NCBI GenBank assembly: GCA_034440395.1
Contig: JAWXBW010000037.1
Location: 1-14,439 of the forward strand
Source of the DNA: JAAUTS01 sp034440395
GTDB lineage: Bacteria > Verrucomicrobiota > Verrucomicrobiia > Methylacidiphilales > JAAUTS01
Direction of reading: 5' to 3'
Length of the DNA: 14,439 nucleotides
The position numbers and the translations under genes are program-made. Positions 1 through 7,861 of the stretch are shown here, one piece after another (positions within the stretch are counted from its first letter, which is position 1; the number at the start of each line of letters is the position of its first letter). A model generated the notes under the pieces. The model was not told the origin of the DNA. It did no database searches and saw only the letters and a list, made by a program, of their open reading frames with translations.

Positions 1-1
1 G

Positions 2-2431
2 ATACTAAATGAACCTGCGCCTATTCAAGACTTACAGAGCCTTCTTATTCGTAACACGTGGCGCAGCTGGCGAACAGCAGGCCTTACTGGGGGCATGGTT
101 CCATGGAATATGACGACTCAAGTCTGGCAGGTTAAAGGGTCACCTGTCGAAGTTCCACAGGAGGAGTTCAAGCCAGGATCTCGTGGCGTCTGGAAGCCTA
201 CCTTAAGGGAGGCAGATCTCGGCTACCTTGACCCGAAATTTGGTTGGGAAGCGTTACCCTCGGCGAAGGTATTAACAGAAGTAAATAGCGAGACTCTAGC
301 GTGGATTGCAGGGCCACCAGAATCCTTTACCCAGAAAAATAAATCCTTCCGCGTTGGAGAAGAAGTCATTAAGCAAGCCGTCCTTATCAATGATACGCGC
401 ACGTCAGAAAACTACAGCTTCACGTGGACAGCTTTTCTTGCTGGAAAAGAAATTGCAAAAGGAAATAGCGAAGGAAAAATAAATCCAGCACAAAATATTT
501 TTGTTCCAATCAAGTTTAAACTTCCTGCTGCCCTAGCTTTGGCTAAAGAGTCAGGAGAAATTAAATTAATTGCGACGATAGCCGGACGGAAACACGAAGA
601 CACTTTTGTTTATCGTGTTTTCTCTAAAGCCGCAACTAGTCCTATGAATGTGCTTGTTTTTGATCCTATCGGAAAAACCACAAGTATGCTGAAAAATTTA
701 GGGATAACGGCTCAGCCTTGGGACGGTAAGCCCTCCACCAGTTTGCTCGTCATCGGACGGGAGGCTCTATCAAGTATGGCAGTTTCACCGGGCGACCTAA
801 GAGCTTATACAGAATCGGGTGGGCGTGTAATAATAATGACGCAGAAACCTGACTGGCTCCGCTCCTCTCTTGGGCTACGCATCTCCCGACATGCCACCCG
901 CTATGTGTACCCTGTTGACCCAAGCCATCCCGTTTTAGCTAATTTAGACGCACTGGACTTGCGGGACTGGAATGGCAGTACGACCCTTACGGAATCTCGG
1001 CCTGAAGAGCCCAACTTGAACGCCATACCAGTCTATGGTTGGAAGTGGGGAAACCAAGGCGTGGTGGCCAGCGCTGCCATAGAGAAACCGCATCGTAGTG
1101 GCTGGCGTCCGCTTTTAGAAACTGAGTTCGACTTAGCGTATTCACCACTCATGCAGCTAGACTTCGGCAAAGGCCGCGTTACCCTTTGTACCTTAGATTT
1201 AGAGGATCAATATCAAGCGGATCCAGTGGCAGAAAAACTAGCGCGTCAACTTCTTAACTATACAGCTTCCGCACCACTTCCGTCTCGCTCGAGTAAGGTC
1301 GTTTATATAGGTGGCAAGGAAACAGCAGAAATGCTCAATGGCCTTGCCCTCGTTTACGAGAAAGCTACTGCCCTTGATCCAAGCGCATTAAACATCCTTG
1401 GAGCAGATGCCGAAATTGACGCAAGTGCGGTGGCTAGCTTCATCAACAACGGTGGGCGAATTATCGAACTTGCTCGCACGAAGGAGGGGGAAAGCCGTGG
1501 GCTTAACTTTAAAATTGCTACCGATTACCACGGTTCCATCCAAGTGCCAAACAGCCCGCTTTTTGCTGGATTAAGCGCTTCGGATTTACGCATGAGAGCG
1601 GAGCTTAACTATTGCGTTATTGAAGGTGGCGACAATGCGGAAGTTTTAGCCGACGGATTATTTGCTTTGCGCGGCTCTGAGTCTAAGGGCTTTGCCCTGT
1701 CCACGCAGCTTGACCCCAGCCTTTTGGATGTGGAGAAAATCCCCGCTTTGCGCTTTACCCGCTGGAGGCAAACCCGGGCTCTCGCCCAGATTTTAGCTAA
1801 TTGCGGGGCTACCTTCCTGCCTGATCAACGAATTTTTAACCCTCGGATTCTCGTTTTTCCTCTCGCACTCACCACGTGGAAAGCGCAGATGACGATTATT
1901 AAACCACCCGTTCCGACGGAGGGGAATATCCGTATCCCTGACCCTGGCATAAGTCCTGAAGCTCGACAGCTCGTTATCCCTGAGGCAGATGAAACCCGCA
2001 TGGAAACATTGGCTATACCCTCAAACTATAGTGGCTTTGATAAAGCTACGGGAGAGGCTGTTTTCCGTTTGACCCTAGATTTACCGCAAAAGTGGGCTGG
2101 GCAAATTCTTTCCTTAGAACTTGGGACGATTGCTGATTTTGATACGACTTATTTTAATGGTGTAAAGGTTGGGGGGCTTGACGATAAAACAAAAAACTTT
2201 AACAACATTGAGCGCAAATATCGAGTCCCAGGGAACCTTGTTAAAGCTGGTCGTAATGTGATTGCGGTGCGCGTGTGGGACAGCGCCTATGGTCCAGGTA
2301 TTTACGGGCGTGCAAGCACCTTGCGCTTGCGTTTGCTCAGCAGCGAAGCTCCCCCAGCAAATTTTTATCACGCCGACTATGAAGATACATTTGAATTCGG
2401 CGACGAACCTTACCGCTATTACCGTTGGTGA
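2..2431 (+). CDS. C-terminal part of a multidomain glycoside-hydrolase-like protein (5' end outside window)
   Basis: The frame is open to the left edge, so the ATG at 95 is internal. The residues before it (a TWRSWRTAG stretch leading to GGMVPWNM) look like the end of a catalytic TIM barrel, as in GH2 and related beta-galactosidase-like proteins; the catalytic centre itself is not visible. Numbering from M95, a beta-rich linker or Ig-like domain spans about 55-175. An alpha/beta glutamine-amidotransferase-like fold follows at about 184-390 (NVLVFDP, LLVIG, GGRVIIM, GKGRVTL). A second, similar unit lies at about 400-590 (KVVYIGG, LNILGAD, NNGGRIIEL). A galactose-binding-like jelly roll occupies about 635-755 (TTYFNGVKVGG, YRVPGNLVKAGRNVIAVRVWD). 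Such non-catalytic GATase-like domains occur in large bacterial beta-galactosidases. It is the first visible gene of a four-gene + strand sugar cluster. Exact family and substrate cannot be assigned without the missing N-terminus. Confidence 0.75.
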   Translation: MLNEPAPIQDLQSLLIRNTWRSWRTAGLTGGMVPWNMTTQVWQVKGSPVEVPQEEFKPGSRGVWKPTLREADLGYLDPKFGWEALPSAKVLTEVNSETLAWIAGPPESFTQKNKSFRVGEEVIKQAVLINDTRTSENYSFTWTAFLAGKEIAKGNSEGKINPAQNIFVPIKFKLPAALALAKESGEIKLIATIAGRKHEDTFVYRVFSKAATSPMNVLVFDPIGKTTSMLKNLGITAQPWDGKPSTSLLVIGREALSSMAVSPGDLRAYTESGGRVIIMTQKPDWLRSSLGLRISRHATRYVYPVDPSHPVLANLDALDLRDWNGSTTLTESRPEEPNLNAIPVYGWKWGNQGVVASAAIEKPHRSGWRPLLETEFDLAYSPLMQLDFGKGRVTLCTLDLEDQYQADPVAEKLARQLLNYTASAPLPSRSSKVVYIGGKETAEMLNGLALVYEKATALDPSALNILGADAEIDASAVASFINNGGRIIELARTKEGESRGLNFKIATDYHGSIQVPNSPLFAGLSASDLRMRAELNYCVIEGGDNAEVLADGLFALRGSESKGFALSTQLDPSLLDVEKIPALRFTRWRQTRALAQILANCGATFLPDQRIFNPRILVFPLALTTWKAQMTIIKPPVPTEGNIRIPDPGISPEARQLVIPEADETRMETLAIPSNYSGFDKATGEAVFRLTLDLPQKWAGQILSLELGTIADFDTTYFNGVKVGGLDDKTKNFNNIERKYRVPGNLVKAGRNVIAVRVWDSAYGPGIYGRASTLRLRLLSSEAPPANFYHADYEDTFEFGDEPYRYYRW

Positions 2432-2453
2432 AAAGTTAGTAAATTATTAAACT

Positions 2454-2459
2454 TATAAT
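2454..2459 (+). promoter_or_regulatory. possible -10 box before the small secreted protein gene
   Basis: A consensus TATAAT lies in the very AT-rich 51-base gap between two genes, 23 bases before the next ATG. No good -35 hexamer stands at 16-18 bases upstream (TTGGTG at 2425-2430 is 23 away), so this is a weak call. If real, it would give the downstream gene its own short-leader transcript. Confidence 0.2.
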
Positions 2460-2482
2460 CTAAATTTAAAAACTATCTAATT

Positions 2483-3088
2483 ATGAAAACGAAACCTATC
2501 ATTCACTCTACACGTGTATTCCTTGGAGCTTTACTCATGTTTTCCACTCAACTATCGCTCAAGGCACAGGTGGACGGCAATCTTTTCCCGGAAGGCGCCT
2601 TTGAGATGGAAACGAATCAAGGTGTGCCAGAGGGCTGGGCGATTCCCGATAAAAATGATCGGCCTTGGAAAGGCGGAGCGGTAGTTTCCATTGAGACTGA
2701 GGAGGGAGGACACTTTGCGCGCCTCACCACAGTCGCTGCATTCAACTTTGTTTCCATTTCAGCCGCCGTTCCTGTCCCTGAAGGTAAGAAGAAGATCAAT
2801 GTCTCAGCACGTATGCGCATGATAATGGAAAAGGTTGAAGGCGATTGGAATGGATTTAAATTTCATGTCGGTTTTGCGGAGGAAGCTGGCACGGGACCGG
2901 GAAACAGGGGCTACAAAATACTAAACGATAAATCCGTGTTTAGTTTACAGGAAACCAGCGATACATGGAAAAAAATGGAGGCGAGCATTGATGTTCCCGA
3001 AAATGCGAAATTTGTTTGTATTACAATTTTGGTCGGCTCCATGCTGGGAACATTCGATGTTGATGATGTCACCATTACGACTGATTAA
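2483..3088 (+). CDS. small secreted protein with a carbohydrate-binding-module-like fold
   Basis: The 201-residue product starts with a clear signal peptide: basic MKTK, hydrophobic core around residues 12-26, likely cleavage after LKA near residue 28. The mature part has the features of a single jelly-roll module of the CBM4/9 type: an opening NLFPEGAFEME strand, a PEGWAIP turn, alternating beta-like segments and a closing FDVDDVTIT strand. There is no visible catalytic motif. It sits 51 bases after the glycoside-hydrolase-like gene and 36 before the esterase, suggesting a binding accessory of the same glycan system, exported to the periplasm or surface. There is no Shine-Dalgarno sequence before the ATG; the start is supported by the signal peptide directly after it. 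The fold is inferred from residue pattern only. Confidence 0.72.
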   Translation: MKTKPIIHSTRVFLGALLMFSTQLSLKAQVDGNLFPEGAFEMETNQGVPEGWAIPDKNDRPWKGGAVVSIETEEGGHFARLTTVAAFNFVSISAAVPVPEGKKKINVSARMRMIMEKVEGDWNGFKFHVGFAEEAGTGPGNRGYKILNDKSVFSLQETSDTWKKMEASIDVPENAKFVCITILVGSMLGTFDVDDVTITTD

Positions 3089-3124
3089 GTTTTGTTCTAG
3101 TCCTCTAGCTTATTCACCCTCCTT

Positions 3125-4150
3125 ATGATTCATGATCAGCACCTAGAGTTTCATAACGTCGCTGAGCTTGTAGCTACGCCCGCTGCTCAGGGTCGTCGTT
3201 TGCAGCGCCTACCAGAGTCTTTGAGGCCTGCCCTCAATCCAACGGCTCGTGTGGTTGCCTGTAGCCCCACACACTGCGAAATCCGTTACGTATCTGACGC
3301 TCCGTGCGTGAGCATTACATTACACTCAGAAATCCACCATGAATACATTCGGATTTATCAAGGTGATTGTTTCCAACAGGAAATCTGTCTGGAACTTGGT
3401 CAGACTCGCACTCTTGAACTCAGTCGTAATCCCCAACTCCTCCAGCACGCTGATCGGCTCCGTCCGGACAAGACGAAGGGATTTTCTACGGAAGTTATGC
3501 GCCTCCGCTTAAGCGGCACGGGTCGGGTGTGCTTCCTCCACGTTGATACGAACGGCTTTTCCCTCCGTCCACCCACCGCGGCGGAGAAACCCGCACGCAC
3601 GCTCCTCGCTTACGGCTCCTCCATTACCCAAGGGTTTAGCTCCAGTCGCATGGCCAATGCCTACGTAGCCCAGGCCTCCCACCGCCTCGGACTAGATTTT
3701 CTTAACCTTGGTTCAGGCGGTTCCTGCCACTGCGAACCAGAGATGGGTGATTACCTCGCCGCCCGCCCAGACTGGCACGTAGCCTGGCTAGAATTAGGCA
3801 TTAATCTACTAGGTGCTGAACCTAAGGTTACGGATAAACAATTTCGTGAACTCGCTGGAGGCATTATAGAAAAAGTTTCGCGCAATCCTCACCGCTGCGT
3901 GATCGCCACCACGCTTTTCCTCGGCGGGCATGACTTACCAAAGGCGCCCCGCCCGGCCGAGCCGTGGCGACAAATTTTACGTGAGCTGGTGCAAGAATTA
4001 TCTCGCCCTAATCTTCATCTGATCGAGGGAGCCGACTTGCTTGATTGGAACGGTCTCACCACGGATCTTTGTCACCCTTCCGATGAGGGCCATGCCATGA
4101 TCAGCCAACGCATGGTGACTTATTTAAACTCAATATCTCTTCATTTCTAA
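3125..4150 (+). CDS. SGNH/GDSL-family esterase with SsfX3-like N-terminal domain
   Basis: This 341-residue protein is a serine hydrolase, probably removing acyl groups from sugars. Residues about 35-145 form a beta-sandwich of the type found N-terminal in SsfX3-like esterases (SDAPCVSITLHSE, YIRIYQGDC). The hydrolase domain follows with the SGNH blocks: block I GSSITQG at 164-170 with S166 as predicted nucleophile, a glycine-rich block II near NLGSGGS (194-200), block III ELGINL with G225 and N227, and block V DLCHPSDEGH with predicted catalytic D314 and H317. No signal peptide is seen, so it should act in the cytoplasm. It ends nine bases before the GH42 gene, implying co-transcription and joint work on acylated galactosides. 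No purine-rich ribosome site precedes the ATG; the bases there read CACCCTCCTT. The family call is firm; the substrate is inference. Confidence 0.86.
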   Translation: MIHDQHLEFHNVAELVATPAAQGRRLQRLPESLRPALNPTARVVACSPTHCEIRYVSDAPCVSITLHSEIHHEYIRIYQGDCFQQEICLELGQTRTLELSRNPQLLQHADRLRPDKTKGFSTEVMRLRLSGTGRVCFLHVDTNGFSLRPPTAAEKPARTLLAYGSSITQGFSSSRMANAYVAQASHRLGLDFLNLGSGGSCHCEPEMGDYLAARPDWHVAWLELGINLLGAEPKVTDKQFRELAGGIIEKVSRNPHRCVIATTLFLGGHDLPKAPRPAEPWRQILRELVQELSRPNLHLIEGADLLDWNGLTTDLCHPSDEGHAMISQRMVTYLNSISLHF

Positions 4151-4159
4151 TAAAAGCAC

Positions 4160-6181
4160 ATGAACAATAATTATACAGATGAACTCTGGCATGGCGTTTC
4201 TTGGTATCCCGAACTATGGCCTGAACACCTCGATACGGATCTCGCTGGGATGCGTGAACTCGGGCTCAACTGTCTTCGACTAGGGGATTCCGTCTGGAGC
4301 GTGCTGGAACCAAGTGAAGGGGAATTCACTCTCGATTGGTATGGAAGCGTGCTTGATCGCATCCATGCCGCTGGGCTTAAATTCATTCTTACTACACCGA
4401 CCTACACGCCGCCCTGTTGGCTCACTCGTGACTATCCTGACTCTGTCCGCATAGATAAAGACGGCCTCCCTTTCCAACACGGTAGCCGCGGTCATGGAAG
4501 TTATCATTCCTTGCACTACGTCCGCCTCTCTGAGCGCATCGCTGAGAAAATGGCCGAGCGTTTCGGTCACCACCCAGGGCTGCTTGCGTGGCAGATTGAT
4601 AATGAAGTCGCTTGCCATGCCGACGGTGACTTCAGCCCCGCCGCCATCACTGCGTGGCATTTGTGGTTAGAGAAACGCTTCGGCACAATCGCCGAACTTA
4701 ACCGCCGTTGGGGCACGCGTGTTTGGGATCAACACTACACGGCCTTCTCCGACATCCCTGCTCCTGGTAAGACGCCTTACAGTAATGTCATCGGCACTGC
4801 TACAGGAGATCACAACACCTCACTCCTTGTCGCATGGGGAGAGTTCCTCAGCGACACCAACGCCGCCTTTATCCATCGCCAAGCTGCCTCTATTCGACGC
4901 CATAGCTCAGCTCCTATCACGCATAATCATATCCAACTCGAGCGAACCTACCCGGCTGATCTTTTTGCTCCCTTAGACTTCGCCTCTACTGATTCCTACT
5001 GGTGGCCTGGCACCGCCCATAATCACCACCGTTCAGTTGCATGGATGCGTGGCCTGAAACGTCGCCCCGACGGCTCACCTGTTCCTTTTTGGTTGCTAGA
5101 AACTACACCCTTTCAACTTGGAGGCACCAGCACGGGTGTAATAAAACCTCCAGGCTTTCAGTTGGCTGAGGCGGCTCTTTTCTTCGGAGGAGGCACCACT
5201 GCCCATTTGTATTGGCTCTGGCGTCAACAGCGCACTGGGATCGAATCTTCTCACGGCGCTGTTCTTACCTGTTGGGGTGAGCCTACACCGGGCTGGAACG
5301 AGCTTAAAAGTGTTTCGCAGTTTATCAAAAAAGCCCGCCCTCTTCTAGCGGAATTAAAGCCCACTACACCAGAGATTGCCCTCCATGATCCTAAACTTTC
5401 TAAACAGCTCTTTCAACGCGGCTCCAGCATGTTCGGTCACATTGACTCTCAGGGCATCTACCGTAGCGAAGTGGATGAACCCTTACTCAAGGGCGGCTGG
5501 CCGCACGATCTCATTCCTGAATCCGCGGACCCCAAGCCCTATCGTGTGGTTCTTTCTCCATGGATGCCTATTCTGCCCGAGCCCTTGATTCACCGTATGT
5601 TAGCGTGGGTTAAAGAAGGTGGCACTTGGATCATCGGCCCTGCCTCCGCTCTACGTGATGAGTGTGCCGGCGTTTTCACCGACCGCGGCATGGGGCCGCT
5701 AGAGATGGCTCTCGGTTTCCGCACCCGTTTCTGGCAAGGAGCAGATGGAGTACACGGTAATTTAGGAGGTCAAAAATTTCCCCTCAAAGGATTGGCCTAC
5801 GCCCTAGACCCAGAAGAATGTACAGCACTCGGGCATTACACAGGCAGCTATATTGACGGCTATGCGTGGGCTGTGGAGAAACGTATCGGAGCAGGACGTG
5901 TCGTTGTTTTCGCCGCCTGGCCTCAAGGTCACTACGCCGACTTACTAGACTATGTGTTGGCAAATATTGCCCTTACACGTCACCGAACGAGCGGATGCGG
6001 CGTTTTTATTCTACCACGCCAATCTCGGGATGGCCGCAGCGGTTACATCGCAACCAATACAGAGCCTAATCCTGCTTGGATCGAGGTCTCGAAGTCTGGC
6101 ACCGATCTCCTTACAGGACGTAACATCCCCGCAGGCCGAGTTGAACTATCTATGTTTGAAGTGCTTGCCGTGTTGACTTAA
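4160..6181 (+). CDS. GH42 beta-galactosidase
   Basis: The 673-residue product matches the usual length and layout of family 42 beta-galactosidases, which hydrolyse terminal beta-galactosides by a retaining mechanism. The A domain (TIM barrel, about 1-395) opens with GVSWYPELWPE and contains LLAWQIDNE, where N148 and E149 are the predicted conserved Asn and acid/base, and FWLLET, where E314 is the predicted nucleophile. The B domain, with a GATase-like trimerisation fold, spans about 400-605 (VVLSPWMPILPE, GGTWIIGP), and a short beta C domain closes the protein. The Cys cluster that binds zinc in many GH42 enzymes is largely missing: only C152 remains after the IDNE motif. No signal peptide, so intracellular. 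It starts nine bases after the esterase gene. Its stop codon overlaps that of the opposing hip operon within TTAA. Confidence 0.93.
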   Translation: MNNNYTDELWHGVSWYPELWPEHLDTDLAGMRELGLNCLRLGDSVWSVLEPSEGEFTLDWYGSVLDRIHAAGLKFILTTPTYTPPCWLTRDYPDSVRIDKDGLPFQHGSRGHGSYHSLHYVRLSERIAEKMAERFGHHPGLLAWQIDNEVACHADGDFSPAAITAWHLWLEKRFGTIAELNRRWGTRVWDQHYTAFSDIPAPGKTPYSNVIGTATGDHNTSLLVAWGEFLSDTNAAFIHRQAASIRRHSSAPITHNHIQLERTYPADLFAPLDFASTDSYWWPGTAHNHHRSVAWMRGLKRRPDGSPVPFWLLETTPFQLGGTSTGVIKPPGFQLAEAALFFGGGTTAHLYWLWRQQRTGIESSHGAVLTCWGEPTPGWNELKSVSQFIKKARPLLAELKPTTPEIALHDPKLSKQLFQRGSSMFGHIDSQGIYRSEVDEPLLKGGWPHDLIPESADPKPYRVVLSPWMPILPEPLIHRMLAWVKEGGTWIIGPASALRDECAGVFTDRGMGPLEMALGFRTRFWQGADGVHGNLGGQKFPLKGLAYALDPEECTALGHYTGSYIDGYAWAVEKRIGAGRVVVFAAWPQGHYADLLDYVLANIALTRHRTSGCGVFILPRQSRDGRSGYIATNTEPNPAWIEVSKSGTDLLTGRNIPAGRVELSMFEVLAVLT

Positions 6182-7185
6182 TACCCATCAAGCCGTTGAT
6201 TTTTTTGAATCTGTTGACACCAGTTTTCATTGACCCCCGCCGCGTTTGCGAATTCTGGCCACCGCCGCACCGCGGCCCGCACTTGCTCAAAAATAGCTTC
6301 TGCTCGTCCGCGTTTCATTAGGGCACTTTTAGCACAAGCATGAAAATCTTCTGTCGTAAATTCGCTCCGCTTACCGTTTAAGCTCATCTGGTGCGTAGCC
6401 GTCCAAGCTCCATCTGGGTTATAGCTATAAGAAATGTCAAAAGCAGGTGAGAGCGACCACTGCCCTTGTTTGTTCATGAGAAAGGCTATGTTTTTAACGT
6501 GATCATCGTGGTTGCGTGCGACGATGTTGAAGAGAATTCGGCGGAATTGTTCTTCCGTGGCTTCCATGGGAAGTTGTAGTTGGCGCATAGTCATGAGAGC
6601 CTGCTCGTAGGAATGGGCTCCTGGTTGATTGAAATCAAAATGGGCCATGGCACAGAGAGACTGCATGTGGTATTTCTCCCCGTTTGCTCCCCGATCAAAT
6701 CGTTGGGTCATGAAATGGCGACGCCCGTTTTCCTCAAGCAAACGGCACTCACTCATCGTGATACCCGCCGCACAAGCCATCAAGTAATAAGCATACTCGA
6801 TCGCTCCATACCCCTTAGGATATTCTAATTCCTTATCCTTATTTCCATTAACTCCATCAAACTTGAGTAGCCAATAACCGAACCCTTGACTTGCTTCCAT
6901 TTGACCCGAACGAACTTCATTGGTTTCCCTATTCCATGCAATCACGGCTTTAGCCCTAGCTCCGCCAGCGGAAGTTCCCACTCGCAGAATATCGCTCAAG
7001 GCTTTCTCGCGCGGGGCTTTGCTGAAATTACCTTGCAGCTCCGCACGTTGTGTTAAAATTTCTGAAGCTAAAGTCACCAGAGCATCTATATCAATTTTGT
7101 GAGCCTTCTGCGGTTTAGGACCAAGGCCAGGAGAGAATTCTAGCGGCCCCATCCCTCGCTTACCGGTGTAGCAAAGACGTTCCAC
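6178..7185 (-). CDS. HipA-family kinase part (C-terminal piece of a split hipA; HipT-like)
   Basis: The 335-residue frame covers the Ser/Thr kinase fold of HipA toxins, which in characterised members phosphorylate aminoacyl-tRNA synthetases. Visible are VERLCYTGKRGMG at the start, the glycine-rich ATP loop VGTSAGGARAKAVI (69-82, K79), a second ATP-site lysine in LLKFDG (K108), HMQSLCAMAHFDFNQPG (173-189), the catalytic loop NHDDHVKN (225-232, D227 as predicted base, N232 as metal ligand) and AFDISY with D250. The kinase core therefore looks intact. The first possible codon is GTG at 7185, but this segment continues a family consensus that normally lies inside full-length HipA, so the start is doubtful. 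It overlaps the N-terminal piece by 26 bases in another frame. Its length is close to what I recall for HipT of HipBST systems. Confidence 0.8.
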   Translation of the reverse strand: MERLCYTGKRGMGPLEFSPGLGPKPQKAHKIDIDALVTLASEILTQRAELQGNFSKAPREKALSDILRVGTSAGGARAKAVIAWNRETNEVRSGQMEASQGFGYWLLKFDGVNGNKDKELEYPKGYGAIEYAYYLMACAAGITMSECRLLEENGRRHFMTQRFDRGANGEKYHMQSLCAMAHFDFNQPGAHSYEQALMTMRQLQLPMEATEEQFRRILFNIVARNHDDHVKNIAFLMNKQGQWSLSPAFDISYSYNPDGAWTATHQMSLNGKRSEFTTEDFHACAKSALMKRGRAEAIFEQVRAAVRRWPEFANAAGVNENWCQQIQKNQRLDGY

Positions 7186-7447
7186 GGGTTGCCAGCCAAG
7201 AGTTGATCAGAGCATTTCCGAATTTATCGGGGAGACAGTCGGCCAATAAGCCCGGCAATCCATGAAAGGTGTTGTTCGGTAATTCAGGGAAGGCATACAC
7301 ACGTTTATCCAGTGGCATGGTAAGTGGCGCTAAATGGATTTCACTTCTGGAAAAACCAGCGTCATATTGAAAAGAAGCCACCCCGCGCTGGTGATCCCAC
7401 GTTACGGCACCTATGGTTTTACCCCAGAGTTTGACTGCCCCTATCAT
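7160..7447 (-). CDS. HipA N-terminal piece (subdomain 1; HipS-like)
   Basis: This 95-codon frame encodes the N-terminal subdomain of HipA toxins: VKLWGKTIGAVTWD, FQYDAGF, LAPLTMPL, FPELPNNTFHGLPGLLADCLPDKFGNALINSWLATRG. The family-like sequence stops at ATRG and is followed by six unrelated residues and a stop, because the reading frame is lost. The ATG at 7447 overlaps the hipB stop in ATGA, the usual tight coupling of hipB and hipA. In HipBST systems a separate protein of this size (HipS) acts as antitoxin for the HipT kinase, so the fragment could have a function, but the junction evidence favours a broken full-length hipA. Confidence 0.75.
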   Translation of the reverse strand: MIGAVKLWGKTIGAVTWDHQRGVASFQYDAGFSRSEIHLAPLTMPLDKRVYAFPELPNNTFHGLPGLLADCLPDKFGNALINSWLATRGTSLLHR

Positions 7448-7839
7448 GTTCCTTTACTCCAACTCCAAGGCAGGGGATATTCTTTCACCTTGTTGGTTGT
7501 GCTTCTCGGTCTCACGGCTCGTTGCCGCTGTTTCCCGTGGAGTTTCAGCTGGGTCATCGGGCTGGGCACGGATTCCGGAAGGAGTAGTTCAAGTCGTGCC
7601 AGAATTCCTAGAACCCTACAAACTCGTAAAAACCCTGACAGTTGAGCCTCAACGGTCCCGTTTTCTAGTCTTTGGATCGTTCTCACGCCGAGTCCTGCTC
7701 GGAAAGCTAGGTCACTCTGGCTTAGGTTCATTTCCAAGCGCAGTGCGGCCAGCCGTTGTCCTATTTCTTCTAAAAGTTGTTCATCAGCTAGTTGTGCATT
7801 AATCTTCGTTAATGCATCTAATATGGCAGTTATTGACAA
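7444..7839 (-). CDS. hipB: HipB-like antitoxin, XRE-family DNA-binding protein
   Basis: The 131-residue product is the antitoxin and autorepressor partner of the HipA-type gene that follows. A helix-turn-helix of the Cro/C1 type spans about residues 24-82 (IGQRLAALRLEMNLSQSDLAFRAG region, then GVRTIQRLENG as recognition segment, then LRVCRVLGIL). The basic tail (SPMTQLKLHGKQRQRA...PWSW) resembles that of HipB-like proteins paired with this HipA subtype. The first in-frame start is TTG at 7839, directly after an in-frame stop two codons upstream; no ATG lies before the HTH, so either TTG or another non-ATG codon is used. The stop overlaps the next gene's ATG by four bases. Expected to bind the TGACGTT repeats just upstream. 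Family call is firm, the start is not. Confidence 0.83.
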   Translation of the reverse strand: MSITAILDALTKINAQLADEQLLEEIGQRLAALRLEMNLSQSDLAFRAGLGVRTIQRLENGTVEAQLSGFLRVCRVLGILARLELLLPESVPSPMTQLKLHGKQRQRAVRPRSTTNKVKEYPLPWSWSKGT

Positions 7840-7861
7840 TAATCAAGCTTACATATCAAAT

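Larger units (their letters stand above)
6178..7447 (-). pseudogene. hipA: hipA toxin gene interrupted by a frameshifting deletion
   Basis: Joining the two frames (95 + 335 residues) gives almost the roughly 440-residue length of HipA. At the junction the bases CCCGTGGA (- strand, 7188-7181) read as part of ATRG in the upstream frame and as PVE of PVERLCYTG in the downstream frame; both readings fit the family consensus on their own side. From memory, full-length relatives carry about 7-9 more residues between these motifs. The simplest reading is a deletion of 3n+2 bases, for example 26, between two CCCGTGGA-like direct repeats. Whether the gene is dead, split but functional, or a sequencing error cannot be decided from the sequence. 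Confidence 0.6.

Noticed and set aside
95..97. ATG at 95 as the start of the first gene
   Set aside because: The frame is open for 31 codons to the window edge with protein-like sequence, and the domain layout needs more upstream.
4280..4660. 126-codon open frame on the - strand
   Set aside because: It is antisense to the GH42 catalytic barrel and shows no domain of its own.
7413..7802. 129-codon open frame on the + strand
   Set aside because: It lies antisense to the hipB gene and the start of hipA, whose products have clear family motifs; the + strand product has none.
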